The notes beneath the pieces were generated by a model, which was not told the DNA's origin, did no database searches, and saw only the letters and a program-made list of their open reading frames with translations. A program made the position numbers and the translations under genes. 64,000 bases of DNA from Paraburkholderia antibiotica. GTDB lineage: Bacteria > Pseudomonadota > Gammaproteobacteria > Burkholderiales > Burkholderiaceae. Positions 8,715 through 19,012 of the stretch are shown here, one piece after another (within the stretch, counting starts at the first letter, position 1; each line of letters begins with the position of its first letter). The DNA lies in assembly GCF_012927125.1 (NCBI RefSeq), contig NZ_JABBFZ010000003.1:372001-436000 (forward strand), written 5' to 3'.

Positions 8715-10046
8715 ATGAGCGAGCGTGCCCCCGTCAGCCCACCCGATATGTCCGCGTTCTGGATGCCCTTCACCGCGAACCGCCAGTTCAAGAGCGCGCC
8801 GCGTCTGCTTGCGAGCGCGAAAGGGATGTACTACACGTCGCACGATGGCCGACGCATCCTCGACGGCACGGCGGGACTGTGGTGCGTGAACGCCGGACAT
8901 TGCCGCGACGAGATCGTCGCGGCGGTGCAGGCGCAGGCCGCGGAAATGGATTTCGCGCCGACCTTCCAGATGGGGCATCCGAAGGCGTTCGAGGCCGCGA
9001 GCAAGATCGCGCGTCATACGCCGGGTGACCTCAAGCACATCTTCTTTGCGAACTCCGGTTCCGAAGCGGTCGATACCGCGCTGAAGATCGCGCTCGCGTA
9101 TCACCGCGCGCGCGGCGAAGGACAGCGCACGCGCCTGATCGGTCGCGAGCGCGGTTATCACGGTGTCGGCTTCGGCGGCATTTCGGTTGGCGGCATCGCG
9201 CCAAATCGCAAGGCGTTTTCAGGCGGCCTGCTGCCGGCGGTCGATCATCTGCCGCACACGCTGAATCTGAAGGAGGCGGCGTTCTCGAAAGGGCAGCCCG
9301 CGTGGGGCGCGCATCTGGCCGACGAGCTCGAGCGGCTCGTCACGCTGCACGATGCGTCGACGATCGCGGCGGTGATCGTCGAGCCGGTGGCGGGCTCGAC
9401 CGGCGTGCTGATTCCGCCGCAGGGCTATCTGCAGCGGCTGCGCGAGATTTGCGACAAGCACGGCATCCTGCTGATCTTCGACGAAGTGATCACCGGCTGG
9501 GGACGCCTCGGCGCGCCGTTCGCCGCGCAGTATTTCGGCGTCACGCCCGATCTGCTGACGATGGCCAAGGGCACCAACAACGCCGCCGCGCCGATGGGCG
9601 CGGTCGCCGCGAGCGCGAAGATTCACGACACGATCGTGAACGGCGCGCCGGGCGGCATCGAGCTATTCCATGGCTACACGTATTCGGGGCATCCGATCGC
9701 GGCGGCCGCCGCATGCGCGACCATCGATCTGTACGAACGCGAGCAACTGTTCGAACGCGCCGCGCGGATGGCGCCGGTGTTCGAGCGTGCGATCCACAAG
9801 CTGCGTGGCGAGCCGCATGTGATCGACGTGCGCAATCTCGGACTGGTGGGCGGCGTGGAGCTGGCATCGCGCGACGGCGCGCCCGGCACGCGCGCTTACG
9901 ACGTGTTCGTGCGCTGCTTCGAGAAGGGCGTGCTGACGCGTTATACCGGCGACATCCTCGCGTTCTCGCCGCCGTTGATCGTCGAGGAAGCGCAGCTCGA
10001 CGAGATCTTCGGGACGGTTGCGGAGGTGTTGAGGGAGACGGCGTAG
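8715..10046 (+). CDS. Class III aminotransferase, omega-amino acid (beta-alanine)--pyruvate type
   Basis: This 443-residue PLP enzyme belongs to the class III (ornithine/omega) aminotransferases. The start MSERAPVSPPDMSAFWMPFTANRQF and the GTAGLWCVNAGHCRDEI block are characteristic of beta-alanine--pyruvate transaminases. Other signposts are FANSGSEAVDTALKIAL, FDEVITGWGRLG and the PLP-lysine motif TMAKG, with the lysine at residue 285. It would move the amino group of beta-alanine or a similar omega-amine to pyruvate, giving malonate semialdehyde and alanine in the cytoplasm. The ATG at 8715 follows AGGAGA by six bases. It is transcribed alone and ends before a strong terminator. Exact substrate range is inference. 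Confidence 0.88.
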   Translation: MSERAPVSPPDMSAFWMPFTANRQFKSAPRLLASAKGMYYTSHDGRRILDGTAGLWCVNAGHCRDEIVAAVQAQAAEMDFAPTFQMGHPKAFEAASKIARHTPGDLKHIFFANSGSEAVDTALKIALAYHRARGEGQRTRLIGRERGYHGVGFGGISVGGIAPNRKAFSGGLLPAVDHLPHTLNLKEAAFSKGQPAWGAHLADELERLVTLHDASTIAAVIVEPVAGSTGVLIPPQGYLQRLREICDKHGILLIFDEVITGWGRLGAPFAAQYFGVTPDLLTMAKGTNNAAAPMGAVAASAKIHDTIVNGAPGGIELFHGYTYSGHPIAAAAACATIDLYEREQLFERAARMAPVFERAIHKLRGEPHVIDVRNLGLVGGVELASRDGAPGTRAYDVFVRCFEKGVLTRYTGDILAFSPPLIVEEAQLDEIFGTVAEVLRETA

Positions 10047-10116
10047 GGGCGAATGAGCGGCGAGTGGGTGGCGGCTTGCTACGCCGTGCAGCCTGCGATG
10101 CAGCAGCACCAAAGAC

Positions 10117-10151
10117 AAACGGCGCAAGGACCATCAGTCCTTGCGCCGTTT
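10117..10151. terminator. Bidirectional terminator between convergent genes
   Basis: A perfect 15-base-pair stem (10117-10131 with 10137-10151) has a five-base loop CATCA. The ends are AAA and TTT, so the hairpin can act on both strands, for the aminotransferase (plus) and the rhodanese gene (minus). Confidence 0.85.
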
Positions 10152-10197
10152 CAGTGTGCGACTTTGCCAGCGGCCCTGGCGGCCAGCGCGGCGAATC

Positions 10198-10521
10198 TCA
10201 GTACGTCGGCACCGAAGGATCGACCTGACGCGACCACGCGTCGATGCCGCCTTGCAGATTGAACACGTTGGTATGGCCGCGCGATTCGAGGAACATCGCG
10301 ACCTGGGCGCTACGCGCGCCGTGATGGCAGATGCAGACGATCTGCGCGTCGTCGTCGAGTTCTTCGCTGCGCGCGGGAATCTCGCGCATCGGGATCGACA
10401 CGATGCCGGCCATCGACGCCGTTTGCAGTTCCCACGGCTCGCGCACGTCGAGCAGCACGGGCGCGGGGCGCGAAGTATCGGCGAGCCATTCGGCAAGTGC
10501 CGGAGCGGTCAGGTTTTGCAT
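10198..10521 (-). CDS. Rhodanese-domain protein (GlpE-like)
   Basis: A single rhodanese domain of 107 residues without signal peptide. The conserved LLDVREPWEL block lies near residues 23-32. The active-site loop CHHGAR has the catalytic cysteine at residue 65 and arginine at 70. The C-terminal NLQGGIDAWS is also typical. Such single-domain proteins carry a persulfide on the cysteine and transfer sulfur in the cytoplasm; the physiological acceptor is unknown here. It lies 72 bases after pcm on the same strand and is probably co-transcribed with it. Confidence 0.9.
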   Translation of the reverse strand: MQNLTAPALAEWLADTSRPAPVLLDVREPWELQTASMAGIVSIPMREIPARSEELDDDAQIVCICHHGARSAQVAMFLESRGHTNVFNLQGGIDAWSRQVDPSVPTY

Positions 10522-10593
10522 CTGCGGAACATCCAGTTCGGAGGACGGTGGCGGTTGCGCCGTCCGGATCGGTAACGCGTCTCGGAAGACAGT

Positions 10594-11247
10594 TTAGAAC
10601 TTGAAGCGTGCCGGCTGCACTGCGTTAGCGAGCGGCTCGATGTAGGTTTCGAACACGTCGGAAATCCGGTACTGCTTTTCGTCGATACGCGTGATGATCT
10701 GCGCCTTCATCACCGGCGCGCTACCGACGAACGCCGCGAGACGGCCGCCCACCTTCAGTTGTTCGAGGATTTCCTGCGGCAGCACCGGCAGGCCGCCCGA
10801 AACGCAGATCACGTCGTACGGTGCCGCGCCGGCCCAGCCGCGCGCCGCGTCGCCGGTCGCGACTTCGGCGTTCAGCACGCCGTTGGCGATCAGGTTGCTC
10901 TTCGCGAGTTCGGCCAGTTCCGGCTCGATGTCGACGGTGAGCACGTGCTGGGCGCGGTGTGCGAGCAGCGCCGCCATGTAACCCGAGCCCGCGCCGATTT
11001 CGAGCACGCTTTCGTGCTTCTTCACCGCCAGTTCCTGCAACACGCGCGCTTCGACGCGCGGCGCCAGCATGTGCTGACCGGCCGGCAGCGGGATTTCGAA
11101 GTCGGCGAAAGCGAGGTCGCGGTAAGCGGCGGGGACGAAATTCTCACGTTTGACGATCGACAGCAGATTCAGCACGTCCTGGTCGAGCACTTCCCAGGGG
11201 CGGATCTGCTGTTCGATCATGTTGAAACGCGCTTGCTCGATGTTCAT
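10594..11247 (-). CDS. pcm: Protein-L-isoaspartate O-methyltransferase family protein
   Basis: The 217-residue product shows the SAM-binding motif VLEIGAGSGYMAALLA (about residues 80-95). Family blocks MIEQQIRPWEVLD at the N-terminus and GDAARGW and ICVSGGLPVLP downstream are present. The family methylates isoaspartyl residues in damaged proteins. Several proteobacterial members of this branch lack measured repair activity, so the function is likely rather than proven. The start MNIEQARFNMIEQQIRPW at 11247 is the conserved one; the upstream frame is Arg-rich and rejected. It is transcribed away from the LacI gene. Confidence 0.88.
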   Translation of the reverse strand: MNIEQARFNMIEQQIRPWEVLDQDVLNLLSIVKRENFVPAAYRDLAFADFEIPLPAGQHMLAPRVEARVLQELAVKKHESVLEIGAGSGYMAALLAHRAQHVLTVDIEPELAELAKSNLIANGVLNAEVATGDAARGWAGAAPYDVICVSGGLPVLPQEILEQLKVGGRLAAFVGSAPVMKAQIITRIDEKQYRISDVFETYIEPLANAVQPARFKF

Positions 11248-11650
11248 GGTGGATTCGGCGGTTTTGGTTTGGCGAGCGGGTAGGGGCCGCTGACTTTTGC
11301 CCTGACTTTTCGCCCGGGTTGGGCGAGGGCGCGTGGCCTCGCGGAACAAGCCTCTGCGTCGAACTGCAGGCCGGCGGGCCGCGTGGTCAGGGAAACTGCG
11401 GGATTGTACCAAATGGCGGACTCGCCCCGGCCGCTCGCGGGCAAGCGGCCGGCTGGACGGGACTTGGCGGGAAGGGGCGGCGGGGCGCGTGCGTACGGAA
11501 CGGGCCGGTTGTGGCGAGCGCGGCGAGGGCGGCGGCTATAGCCAGGGTCGTAGCCGTGGGTGCGGCGTGGCGCGGCGGCCCGATGCCCGATTCGCGCCCC
11601 CGTATTAATCCCTAGCGATCGGTCCTTGCGCTTCGCATCGCCATCGCCCA

Positions 11651-11672
11651 AAAATGTAATCGATTACATTTT
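11651..11672. promoter_or_regulatory. Perfect 22-base palindrome, LacI-family operator
   Basis: The half site AAAATGTAATC is followed directly by its exact reverse complement. It lies 15 bases before the GTG start of the LacI-family gene. A central CG and strict dyad symmetry are hallmarks of LacI/PurR-type operators. It probably binds the adjacent regulator and represses the whole downstream operon. No second copy was noticed within the operon. Confidence 0.8.
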
Positions 11673-11686
11673 GCGCTACGGGTCTC

Positions 11687-12772
11687 GTGTCCAGAACATC
11701 GTCCTCCTCGTCGTCGGCTGTCGTGCCGGGCGCCGCAAGCTCGTCGCGGGCGCGCGCGGCGCGTCACGCGCAAGCGTCCGACGGTCCGTCGATTGCCGGC
11801 GTCGCCGAGCAGGCGGGGGTGTCGGTCGCGACGGTGTCGCGCGTGCTGAACGGTCACGACAACGTGCGGCCGGCGACGCGCGACAAGGTGCTGGCCGCGA
11901 TCGATGCGAGCGGCTACCGCGTCAACGAACTCGCGCGCAATCTGCGCACCGCCGAAAGCCGCCTGCTGCTGACGATGGTCCCCGACTTCGGCAACCCGTT
12001 CTACGCGGAAATCGTGCGCGGCATCGACAGCGTCGCGCGTCAGCACGGCTATTTCATGCTGCTGTGCGACACGGGCGCCGATCCGGGCCGCGAGCGCAGC
12101 TACTTCGATATGCTGCGGCGGCGTCGCGCGGACGGCGCGATCTGCCTCGACCCGGCGACCATCCAGCAGGCGCTCGGCGACGCGTCGCAGGCGCTGCCAT
12201 GGGTCGCGTGCTGCGAATTCGATCCGGCGATGGGCGTGCCGTACGTCGGCATCGACAACTACCGCGCGGCCGGCGACGCCGTGCGGCATCTGCTCGCGCG
12301 CGGCCACCGGCGCATCGGCCTGATCAATTCCGACGTCGACTATCTGTATGCGCGCCAGCGTCAGCAGGGCTATCTCGACGCGTTGAGCGACGCGGGCATC
12401 GCGCCCGATCCGCGCTGGCGCATGAACCTGAACAGTCTCGACTACGAAGCGGGCGCGAGCGCGGCCGCCGCGTTGATCCAGCAGCCCGACGCGCCGAGCG
12501 CGATTTTCGCGGTATCGGACACGCTCGCGATCGGCGTGATCCACGGCCTGCGCAGCGTCGGCAAGCGCGTGCCCGACGATGTCGCGGTGGCCGGCTTCGA
12601 CGACATCTCGCTCGCCGCGCAGATCGATCCGCCGCTCACGACGATCGCGCAGCCGATGCGCGAACTCGGCGAGACCGCCGCGCGGCTGCTGCTGCAACGC
12701 CTCGCGAATCCGCAGGTCAACGTGCCGGGCGTGCTGCTGCCGCATCGCCTCGTGATACGCGGGAGCGCTTGA
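11687..12772 (+). CDS. LacI-family transcriptional regulator of the sugar operon
   Basis: A 361-residue repressor. After a Ser/Ala-rich leader of about 33 residues comes the helix-turn-helix SIAGVAEQAGVSVATVSRVLNG with the hinge helix around ELARNLR. A periplasmic-binding-protein-like sensor domain follows (LLLTMVPDFGNPFYAEIVRGI, then AIFAVSDTLAIGV, then VAVAGFDDISLAAQIDPPLTTI). The chosen start is GTG at 11687, just downstream of the palindromic operator; a later start cannot be excluded because the leader is low complexity. It is followed after three bases by the transporter ATPase gene, so it appears to regulate its own operon. The effector is presumably the imported sugar or a catabolite. 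Confidence 0.92.
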   Translation: MSRTSSSSSSAVVPGAASSSRARAARHAQASDGPSIAGVAEQAGVSVATVSRVLNGHDNVRPATRDKVLAAIDASGYRVNELARNLRTAESRLLLTMVPDFGNPFYAEIVRGIDSVARQHGYFMLLCDTGADPGRERSYFDMLRRRRADGAICLDPATIQQALGDASQALPWVACCEFDPAMGVPYVGIDNYRAAGDAVRHLLARGHRRIGLINSDVDYLYARQRQQGYLDALSDAGIAPDPRWRMNLNSLDYEAGASAAAALIQQPDAPSAIFAVSDTLAIGVIHGLRSVGKRVPDDVAVAGFDDISLAAQIDPPLTTIAQPMRELGETAARLLLQRLANPQVNVPGVLLPHRLVIRGSA

Positions 12773-12775
12773 GCG

Positions 12776-14263
12776 ATGAGCCTCGCGATCCGCTTCGACG
12801 ACATCCGCAAGGACTTCGGTCCGGTGCGCGTGCTGCACGGCGTGAGCTTCGAGCTGGCGCCGGGGCGCATCTACGGACTGCTCGGCGAGAACGGCGCGGG
12901 CAAGTCGACGCTGATGAAAATCCTTGCCGGTTACGAGGCGGCGAGTTCGGGCAGCGTGTTCGTCGACGGTCACGCGCAGCGCTTCGCCGGTTCGCGCGAT
13001 GCCGAAGCTCAGGGCATCGTGCTGATTCACCAGGAGTTCAACCTCGCCGAGCATCTGACGATCGCGCAGAACATGTACCTCGGCCACGAAAAGCGCCGCG
13101 GCTGGTTCGTCGACGATGCCGCGATGCGCGCCGACGCCGCGCGCTATCTCGCGCAGGTCGGTCTGCAGAAATCGCCGGACACGAAAGTGCGCGAGCTGAT
13201 CGTCGCGGAAAAGCAGATGGTCGAGATCGCGAAGGCGCTGTCGCGGCGCGCGCGGCTGCTGATCATGGACGAACCGACCGCGACGCTGACGCCCGCCGAA
13301 ACCGAGCGCCTGTTCGCGCTGATGGCGAAGCTGAAGGCCGACGGCGTGACGATCGTCTACATCTCGCACAAGCTCGACGAGGTCGAACGCATCACCGACG
13401 AAGTGATCGTGATGCGCGACGGCCGCTTCGTCGCGCGCGGCGAAACCGCGGGACTCGCGCGGCAGCAGATGGCCAACCTGATGGTCGGGCGCGAGCTGTC
13501 CGACATGTTTCCGACCAAGCTGACGGTGCCCGCCGACACGCCGCTCGCGTTGCAGGTGCGTGGTCTCACGGTGCCCGACTGGGTCGAGGATCTGAGCTTC
13601 GAGGTGCGCGCGGGCGAAGTGCTCGGCTTCGCGGGGCTCGTCGGCGCGGGCCGCACCGAGGCGTTCGAGGCGATCATCGGCTTGCGCAAACGCACGGCCG
13701 GCACGATCGAGATCGCAGGCCGGGCAGTCGATCTGAGGAACCCGCGCGACGCGATGCGCCACGGCCTCACGTACCTGAGCGAGGACCGCAAGGGCAAGGG
13801 CCTGCACGTCAACCTGAGCCTGCAGGACAACCTCACGCTGATGACGCTCGAACGCTACGCGCATCCGCTGCTCGACCTGAAGGCGGGGCGCGCGGCGTTG
13901 CAGAAGGCGGTCGGCGAATTCGGCATTCGCACCGGCGATCTGTCGAGCCGCGCGCGCATGCTCTCCGGCGGCAATCAGCAGAAGCTCGCGCTCGCGAAAT
14001 TCTTGCAACCCGAACCGAACGTGATCGTGCTCGACGAGCCGACGCGCGGCGTCGACGTCGGCGCGAAGCGCGACATCTATTTTCTGATTCACCGCCTCGC
14101 TGCGCAGGGCCGCGCGGTGATCGTCATTTCATCCGAACTGATCGAGCTGATCGGCTTGTGCCATCGCGTCGCGGTGATGCGCGCCGGACGCCTGCAAGCG
14201 ACGCTTACGCTCGAACATCTGACCGAAGAGGAGTTGATCGCCCATGCGACCGGCACCCACTGA
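12776..14263 (+). CDS. Sugar ABC transporter, duplicated ATP-binding protein (RbsA/MglA type)
   Basis: A 495-residue fusion of two ABC domains. The first has Walker [13 protein letters not shown] near residues 38-49 and Walker [12 protein letters not shown]. The second begins around residue 260, has the degenerate Walker [12 protein letters not shown] typical of RbsA/MglA, a signature [15 protein letters not shown] and [16 protein letters not shown]. It energises uptake of a monosaccharide or related polyol through the adjacent permease. The gene starts three bases after the LacI stop and overlaps the permease gene by 20 bases. The sugar cannot be told from the sequence. Confidence 0.93.
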   Translation: MSLAIRFDDIRKDFGPVRVLHGVSFELAPGRIYGLLGENGAGKSTLMKILAGYEAASSGSVFVDGHAQRFAGSRDAEAQGIVLIHQEFNLAEHLTIAQNMYLGHEKRRGWFVDDAAMRADAARYLAQVGLQKSPDTKVRELIVAEKQMVEIAKALSRRARLLIMDEPTATLTPAETERLFALMAKLKADGVTIVYISHKLDEVERITDEVIVMRDGRFVARGETAGLARQQMANLMVGRELSDMFPTKLTVPADTPLALQVRGLTVPDWVEDLSFEVRAGEVLGFAGLVGAGRTEAFEAIIGLRKRTAGTIEIAGRAVDLRNPRDAMRHGLTYLSEDRKGKGLHVNLSLQDNLTLMTLERYAHPLLDLKAGRAALQKAVGEFGIRTGDLSSRARMLSGGNQQKLALAKFLQPEPNVIVLDEPTRGVDVGAKRDIYFLIHRLAAQGRAVIVISSELIELIGLCHRVAVMRAGRLQATLTLEHLTEEELIAHATGTH

Positions 14264-15257
14264 AGCGGTGCAATCCCGCCGCGCGTTGCGCGTCGCCCAG
14301 CGTCTCTACGCGCTCGGGCCGCTGGTCGGGCTGATCGTGCTGTGCATCGTCGGCACGCTGCTCAATCGCGACTTCGCGACGCTCGACAATCTGATGAACG
14401 TGCTCACGCGCACGTCGTTCATCGGCATCATCGCGGTCGGTATGACCTTCGTGATCATTTCCGGCGGCATCGATCTGTCGGTCGGCTCGATGGCCGCGCT
14501 GATCGCGGGCAGCATGATCTGGCTGATGAACGCGCTGGCATCGGGTGCAACCGGCCACACGTTCGCGCCGCTCGCGATTGTGACGATCGGCATCGTCGCT
14601 GCTTTGGTTCTCGGTGCATTGTTCGGCTGCGCGCACGGCCTGCTGATCACCAAAGGGCGGATCGAGCCGTTCATCGTCACGCTTGGGACGCTGGGGATTT
14701 TTCGCGCGGTGCTCACGTGGCTCGCCGACGGCGGCGCGCTGACGCTCAACGATTCGTTATCCGATCTATATGGTCCCGTCTATTACGCGAGTCTGTTTGG
14801 CGTGCCGGTGCCGATCTGGGTGTTTCTGGTGGTCGCGGCGGGCGGCGCGTTGATCCTCAACCGCACCGCGTTCGGCCGGCACGTGCAGGCGATCGGCTCG
14901 AACGAACAGGTCGCGCGTTATGCGGCGATCCGCGTCGATACGGTGAAGATCGTCACCTATGTGCTGCTGGGGATTTGCGTCGGCGTCGCGACGGTGTTGT
15001 ACGTGCCGCGGCTCGGTTCGGCGACGCCGACCACGGGTCTGCTGTGGGAGCTGGAGGCGATCGCGTCGGTGGTGGTGGGCGGTACCGCGTTGAAGGGCGG
15101 CGAAGGACGCGTGATCGGCACGGTGATCGGCGCGATCCTGCTGTCGGTGATCGCCAATATTCTGAATCTGACCAGCATCATCAGCGTGTATCTGAACGCG
15201 GCGGTGCAGGGCGTCGTGATTATTTTCGTCGCGTTCGTGCAGCGGGGGCGGCGGTAG
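14244..15257 (+). CDS. Sugar ABC transporter permease (RbsC type)
   Basis: A 337-residue integral membrane protein with about eight to ten hydrophobic segments. Hallmarks of the RbsC/XylH/AraH family are [26 protein letters not shown] near residue 53, [20 protein letters not shown] near 135 and the late [23 protein letters not shown]. Its ATG at 14244 lies inside the end of the ATPase gene, preceded by GAGGAG at 14228-14233, so the two are translationally coupled. It forms the homodimeric channel for the sugar. Confidence 0.93.
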   Translation: MRPAPTEAVQSRRALRVAQRLYALGPLVGLIVLCIVGTLLNRDFATLDNLMNVLTRTSFIGIIAVGMTFVIISGGIDLSVGSMAALIAGSMIWLMNALASGATGHTFAPLAIVTIGIVAALVLGALFGCAHGLLITKGRIEPFIVTLGTLGIFRAVLTWLADGGALTLNDSLSDLYGPVYYASLFGVPVPIWVFLVVAAGGALILNRTAFGRHVQAIGSNEQVARYAAIRVDTVKIVTYVLLGICVGVATVLYVPRLGSATPTTGLLWELEAIASVVVGGTALKGGEGRVIGTVIGAILLSVIANILNLTSIISVYLNAAVQGVVIIFVAFVQRGRR

Positions 15258-15364
15258 TGGTGGGTGGCAAACGAAACGAGCAAACGCAACAACGCAGTCG
15301 CAGTGAACCAACGGCAGTTCCGAATAATCGGGGCGCGCGAACGCCTCATGACAGGAGACACACC

Positions 15365-16327
15365 ATGAAGCAGGTCATTCGAGCGATCGGCGCCGGCATG
15401 CTGGCGTTGGGGATGCTGGGCACGGCCGGCGTGGCGCGCGCCGACGACAAGGTCACGCTGGGCGTCGCGATTCCGACGGCCGATCACGGTTTCACCGGCG
15501 GCATCGTGTGGTGGGCGAACAAGGCGAAGGCCGATCTGGAGAAGGCGCATCCCGATCTGAAGGTGATCGTGAAGACCGCGGCCAACGCGCCCGAGCAGGC
15601 GAACCAGCTGCAGGACCTCGTGACGGTCAACAAGATCAATGCGCTGGTGATCTTCCCGTATGAATCGGCGTCGCTCACGCAACCGGTCGCGCAGGTGAAG
15701 AAGAAAGGCGTGTACGTGACGGTGGTCGATCGCGGCCTGACCGACACCAGCGCGCAGGACGCGTACGTGGCCGGCGACAACACCGCGTTCGGCAAGATCC
15801 CCGCCGAGTATCTGGCGAAGGCGCTCGACGGCAAGGGCAACATCGTCGCGCTGCGCGGCATTCCGACCACGCTCGACAACGAACGTTGGACCGCCTTCAC
15901 CGGCGTGCTGAAGAACTACCCCGAGATCAAGATTCTCGACGGCAAGTACGCGAACTGGAATCGCGACGACGCGTTCAAGGTGATGCAGGACTACCTGACG
16001 CGCTTCAAGCACATCGACGCCGTGTGGGCCGCCGACGACGACATGGCGGTCGGCGTGATCAAGGCGATCGATCAGGCCAGGCGCAACGACATCAAGATCG
16101 TGTTCGGCGGCGCGGGCTCGAAGGGCATGGTGAAGAACGTGATGGACGGCGCGCCGATGATCAAGGCCGATGTGTCGTACTCGCCGAAATTCATCTACGA
16201 CGCGATCAAGCTGACTGCCGAAGCGCGCCTGAAGGGCGACAAGCTGCCGGCGACGACGATCATTCCGTCGGTGCTGATCACGAAGGAAAACGCGCAGCAG
16301 TTCTATTTCCCGGACTCGCCGTTCTGA
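15365..16327 (+). CDS. Sugar ABC transporter periplasmic binding protein (RbsB type)
   Basis: A 320-residue precursor with a clear signal peptide ([19 protein letters not shown], cleavage near ARA-DD). The mature part is a type-1 periplasmic binding protein: [25 protein letters not shown], the hinge segment VVDRGLTD and [23 protein letters not shown] at 15353-15357 precedes the ATG. The acidic DDD run and the Trp pair in the N-domain could shape the sugar site. Family is certain, ligand unknown. It sits third in the transporter block, 107 bases after the permease. Confidence 0.93.
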   Translation: MKQVIRAIGAGMLALGMLGTAGVARADDKVTLGVAIPTADHGFTGGIVWWANKAKADLEKAHPDLKVIVKTAANAPEQANQLQDLVTVNKINALVIFPYESASLTQPVAQVKKKGVYVTVVDRGLTDTSAQDAYVAGDNTAFGKIPAEYLAKALDGKGNIVALRGIPTTLDNERWTAFTGVLKNYPEIKILDGKYANWNRDDAFKVMQDYLTRFKHIDAVWAADDDMAVGVIKAIDQARRNDIKIVFGGAGSKGMVKNVMDGAPMIKADVSYSPKFIYDAIKLTAEARLKGDKLPATTIIPSVLITKENAQQFYFPDSPF

Positions 16328-16451
16328 GCGGCGCTTTGAGCCACGCTTCAGGCCACGCGTTGGGCAACGCATAGCGCGCGCGTTGCACGGTCCCGTTCGC
16401 GTCAGGTGAGCGGAGGCCGTGCGGGCGCGCGCCCGTTCGAGGAGCCGTACG

Positions 16452-17501
16452 ATGAAAACCATCAAGGGTCCGGCGATTTTTCTCGCCCAGTTCATGGGCG
16501 ACGACGTGCCGTTCGACAATCTCGCGCATCTGGCCGGCTGGGCCGCGGGGCTCGGCTTCAAGGGCATCCAGGTGCCGTGCGATTCACGTCTGATCGACCT
16601 CGAAAAAGCCGCGACCAGCGACGCGTATTGCGACGAACTGCGCGAAACCGTCGATCGCGCGGGCGTCGCGATTACCGAATTGTCGACGCATCTGCAGGGC
16701 CAACTGGTCGCCGTGCATCCGGCCTACGACACGTTGTTCGACGCCTTCGCCGCGCCGGCCGTGCGCGGCAATCCGGCGGCGCGCACCGAATGGGCGATCG
16801 CGCAGATGAAGCTCGCGGCGCAGGCGTCGCGGCGTCTGGGCCTCAGCACGCACGTCTCGTTTTCGGGCGCGCTCGCGTGGCCGTATCTGTATCCGTGGCC
16901 GCAGCGGCCGGCCGGTCTCGTCGAGGCCGCATTCGACGAACTCGCGCGCCGCTGGCGGCCGATTCTCGATGCGTTCGACGCCGCCGGCGTCGACGTTTGC
17001 TACGAGCTGCATCCGGGTGAAGACCTGCACGACGGCGTGACGTTCGAGCGTTTTCTCGCCGCGCTCGACGAGCATCCGCGCGCGAACATCCTGTACGACC
17101 CGAGCCATTTCGTGCTGCAGCAACTCGACTACCTCGCGTTCATCGACATCTATCACGCGCGCATCAAGGCGTTTCATGTGAAGGACGCCGAGTTCCGACC
17201 GACCGGCAAGCAGGGCGTGTATGGCGGCTATAGCGGCTGGGTCGAACGCGCGGGGCGCTTTCGCTCGCTCGGCGACGGGCAGATCGATTTCGGCGCGATC
17301 TTCTCGAAGATGGCGCAGTTCGATTTCGCGGGCTGGGCGGTGCTCGAATGGGAGTGCGCGTTGAAGCATCCGCACGATGGCGCGCGTGAAGGCGCGGAGT
17401 TTATCCGTCGCCACATCATCCGCGTGACCGAGCATACGTTCGACGATTTCGCCGGCAGCGGCGTCGATGCCGCGCAACTGAAGCGCGTGCTGGGCCTCTG
17501 A
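16452..17501 (+). CDS. Sugar phosphate isomerase/epimerase-type TIM-barrel protein
   Basis: The 349-residue protein belongs to the xylose-isomerase-like TIM-barrel (AP endonuclease 2) superfamily. Likely metal ligands lie in strand-end motifs: YELHPGE, YDPSHF, AFHVKDAE and VLEWECA. Members act as isomerases, epimerases or dehydratases on free or phosphorylated sugars and inositols. GAGGAG at 16439-16444 supports the ATG at 16452. Its place between the binding protein and a Gfo/Idh/MocA dehydrogenase suggests the two enzymes oxidise and rearrange the imported compound. The precise reaction is not deducible. Confidence 0.88.
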   Translation: MKTIKGPAIFLAQFMGDDVPFDNLAHLAGWAAGLGFKGIQVPCDSRLIDLEKAATSDAYCDELRETVDRAGVAITELSTHLQGQLVAVHPAYDTLFDAFAAPAVRGNPAARTEWAIAQMKLAAQASRRLGLSTHVSFSGALAWPYLYPWPQRPAGLVEAAFDELARRWRPILDAFDAAGVDVCYELHPGEDLHDGVTFERFLAALDEHPRANILYDPSHFVLQQLDYLAFIDIYHARIKAFHVKDAEFRPTGKQGVYGGYSGWVERAGRFRSLGDGQIDFGAIFSKMAQFDFAGWAVLEWECALKHPHDGAREGAEFIRRHIIRVTEHTFDDFAGSGVDAAQLKRVLGL

Positions 17502-17536
17502 CGGCGGCGCGCTCGCGAACCCAGGGAGTGCAAACG

Positions 17537-18688
17537 ATGCAACACGGAAAGCTCAGGCTCGGCATGGTCGGCGGCGGGCAGGGCGCGTTCATCGGCGCGG
17601 TGCATCGGATCGCCGCGCGGCTCGACGACCGCTTCGAACTGGTGGCGGGCGCGCTGTCGTCCGATCCTGAGCGCGCGCGGGCGAGCGCCGCCGAGGCCGG
17701 CATCGCGCGCAGTTACGCGGACTGGCGCGAGATGGCACGTGCCGAAGCCGCGCGCGACGACGGCATCGACGCGGTCGCGATCGTCACGCCGAATCATCTG
17801 CACGCGCCGGTCGCGACGGCGTTTCTCGACGCCGGCATCCACGTGATCTGCGATAAGCCGCTGGCGGTGTCGCTGGCCGAAGGCGAAGCGCTCGCGCAGC
17901 TTGCGCGTTCGAAAGGGCGGTTGTTCGCGCTGACCCACACGTATTCGGGCTATCCGCTGGTGCGGCATGCGCGCGAGCTGGTCGAGCGCGGCGAACTCGG
18001 CGAGATCCGCGTCGTGCAGGTCGAGTATGCGCAGGATTGGCTCGCCGAGCCGGTCGAAGCGGGCGGCGCGAACCGGCAGGCCGTCTGGCGCACCGATCCG
18101 GCGTTGGCCGGCCCGGCCGGTTGTCTCGGCGATATCGGCACGCATGCGTATCAACTGGCCGCGTTCGTGACGGGGCGCAGGCCCGACGCTTTGTCGGCGG
18201 AACTGCACACGTTCGTGCCGGGGCGTCGCATCGACGATCATGTGCAGGCGATGCTGCGCTACGCGAACGGCGCGCGCGGCATGTTGTGGGCGAGTCAGGT
18301 GGCGAGCGGCGCGGAGAATGCGTTGCGGCTGCGCGTGTACGGCACGAAGGCGGGGCTCGCGTTCGATCAGGAAGCGCCGAACGAATTGTGGTTCACCCCG
18401 CTGGGCGGCGCGGCCGAGCGATTGACGCGCGCTCGCGTGAAGAGCCCGATCGCCGCGCATGCGACGCGCGTGCCGGCTGGGCATCCGGAGGGCTATCTGG
18501 AAGCGTTCGCGCAGCTATACAAGGATGCGGCGTTGCAGATCGACGCGTTGAACGCGGGTCGTGCGCCGCCACCGGAGAGCCTGCTGTTGACGACCGTCGA
18601 TGACGGCGTCGACGGTTTGCGGTTTATCGACGCGGTGCTGAAAAGCAGTGCGGCCGATGGGCGGTGGGTGAAGCTTGCCGGCGCGTGA
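17537..18688 (+). CDS. Gfo/Idh/MocA-family oxidoreductase
   Basis: A 383-residue NAD(P)-dependent dehydrogenase. The Rossmann motif [10 protein letters not shown] lies near residues 9-18, ITVTP-like [10 protein letters not shown] near 88 and the catalytic Lys in [15 protein letters not shown] near 115. The C-terminal alpha/beta domain contains [11 protein letters not shown] with the probable catalytic His. ATG 17537 is preferred to GTG 17528 because AGGGAG (17523-17528) is eight bases before it. It probably oxidises a hydroxyl of the transported sugar or cyclitol. It is the last gene of the LacI-controlled operon. Confidence 0.9.
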   Translation: MQHGKLRLGMVGGGQGAFIGAVHRIAARLDDRFELVAGALSSDPERARASAAEAGIARSYADWREMARAEAARDDGIDAVAIVTPNHLHAPVATAFLDAGIHVICDKPLAVSLAEGEALAQLARSKGRLFALTHTYSGYPLVRHARELVERGELGEIRVVQVEYAQDWLAEPVEAGGANRQAVWRTDPALAGPAGCLGDIGTHAYQLAAFVTGRRPDALSAELHTFVPGRRIDDHVQAMLRYANGARGMLWASQVASGAENALRLRVYGTKAGLAFDQEAPNELWFTPLGGAAERLTRARVKSPIAAHATRVPAGHPEGYLEAFAQLYKDAALQIDALNAGRAPPPESLLLTTVDDGVDGLRFIDAVLKSSAADGRWVKLAGA

Positions 18689-18751
18689 GAGGGTGCAGAA
18701 GGTGATGCATTAAGCGCGGCAGTGGCGCAGGTATCGAAGCCGCTCGGGGCC

Positions 18752-19012
18752 TCAACCGCCCTTGCTCTTCTTGATCTGTGCTTCGAACGCGATGTCGAGC
18801 TTGCTGGCCTTGCGCGGTTTTTGCGGGCCGTAGGCGTCGACGAATTTGACGAAGTCGTCGAGTTCGAGCGGGTCGGAGACTTTTTTATCGATGCCGCTCG
18901 ATTTATCGACCAGGTAGAACACGCCGCCGGACAGGCTGATCGCGGCGAAGCGCGGATTGCCGGTGCGCGTTTTCAGGCGCTCGACGGCGTGGATGGCTCG
19001 GGTGGTGCGCAT
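18752..19012 (-). CDS. Conserved hypothetical protein (86 aa)
   Basis: A small soluble protein beginning MRTTRAIHAVERLKTRTGNPRF and ending with a basic tail IKKSKGG. The centre FAAISLSGGVFYLVDKSSGI looks like a beta-hairpin. Residues 46-60 (SDPLELDDFVKFVDA) look helical and acidic. I do not recognise a named family. It stands alone, convergent to the sugar operon and divergent from the methyltransferase gene. Coding is supported by non-biased composition compared with the overlapping frames; confidence is moderate. Confidence 0.65.
   Translation of the reverse strand: MRTTRAIHAVERLKTRTGNPRFAAISLSGGVFYLVDKSSGIDKKVSDPLELDDFVKFVDAYGPQKPRKASKLDIAFEAQIKKSKGG

Noticed and set aside
11612..14092. 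826-codon open frame on the minus strand across the LacI and ABC genes
   Set aside because: Composition is dominated by Arg, His, Ala and Val and there is no recognisable domain; the plus strand encodes well-supported proteins.
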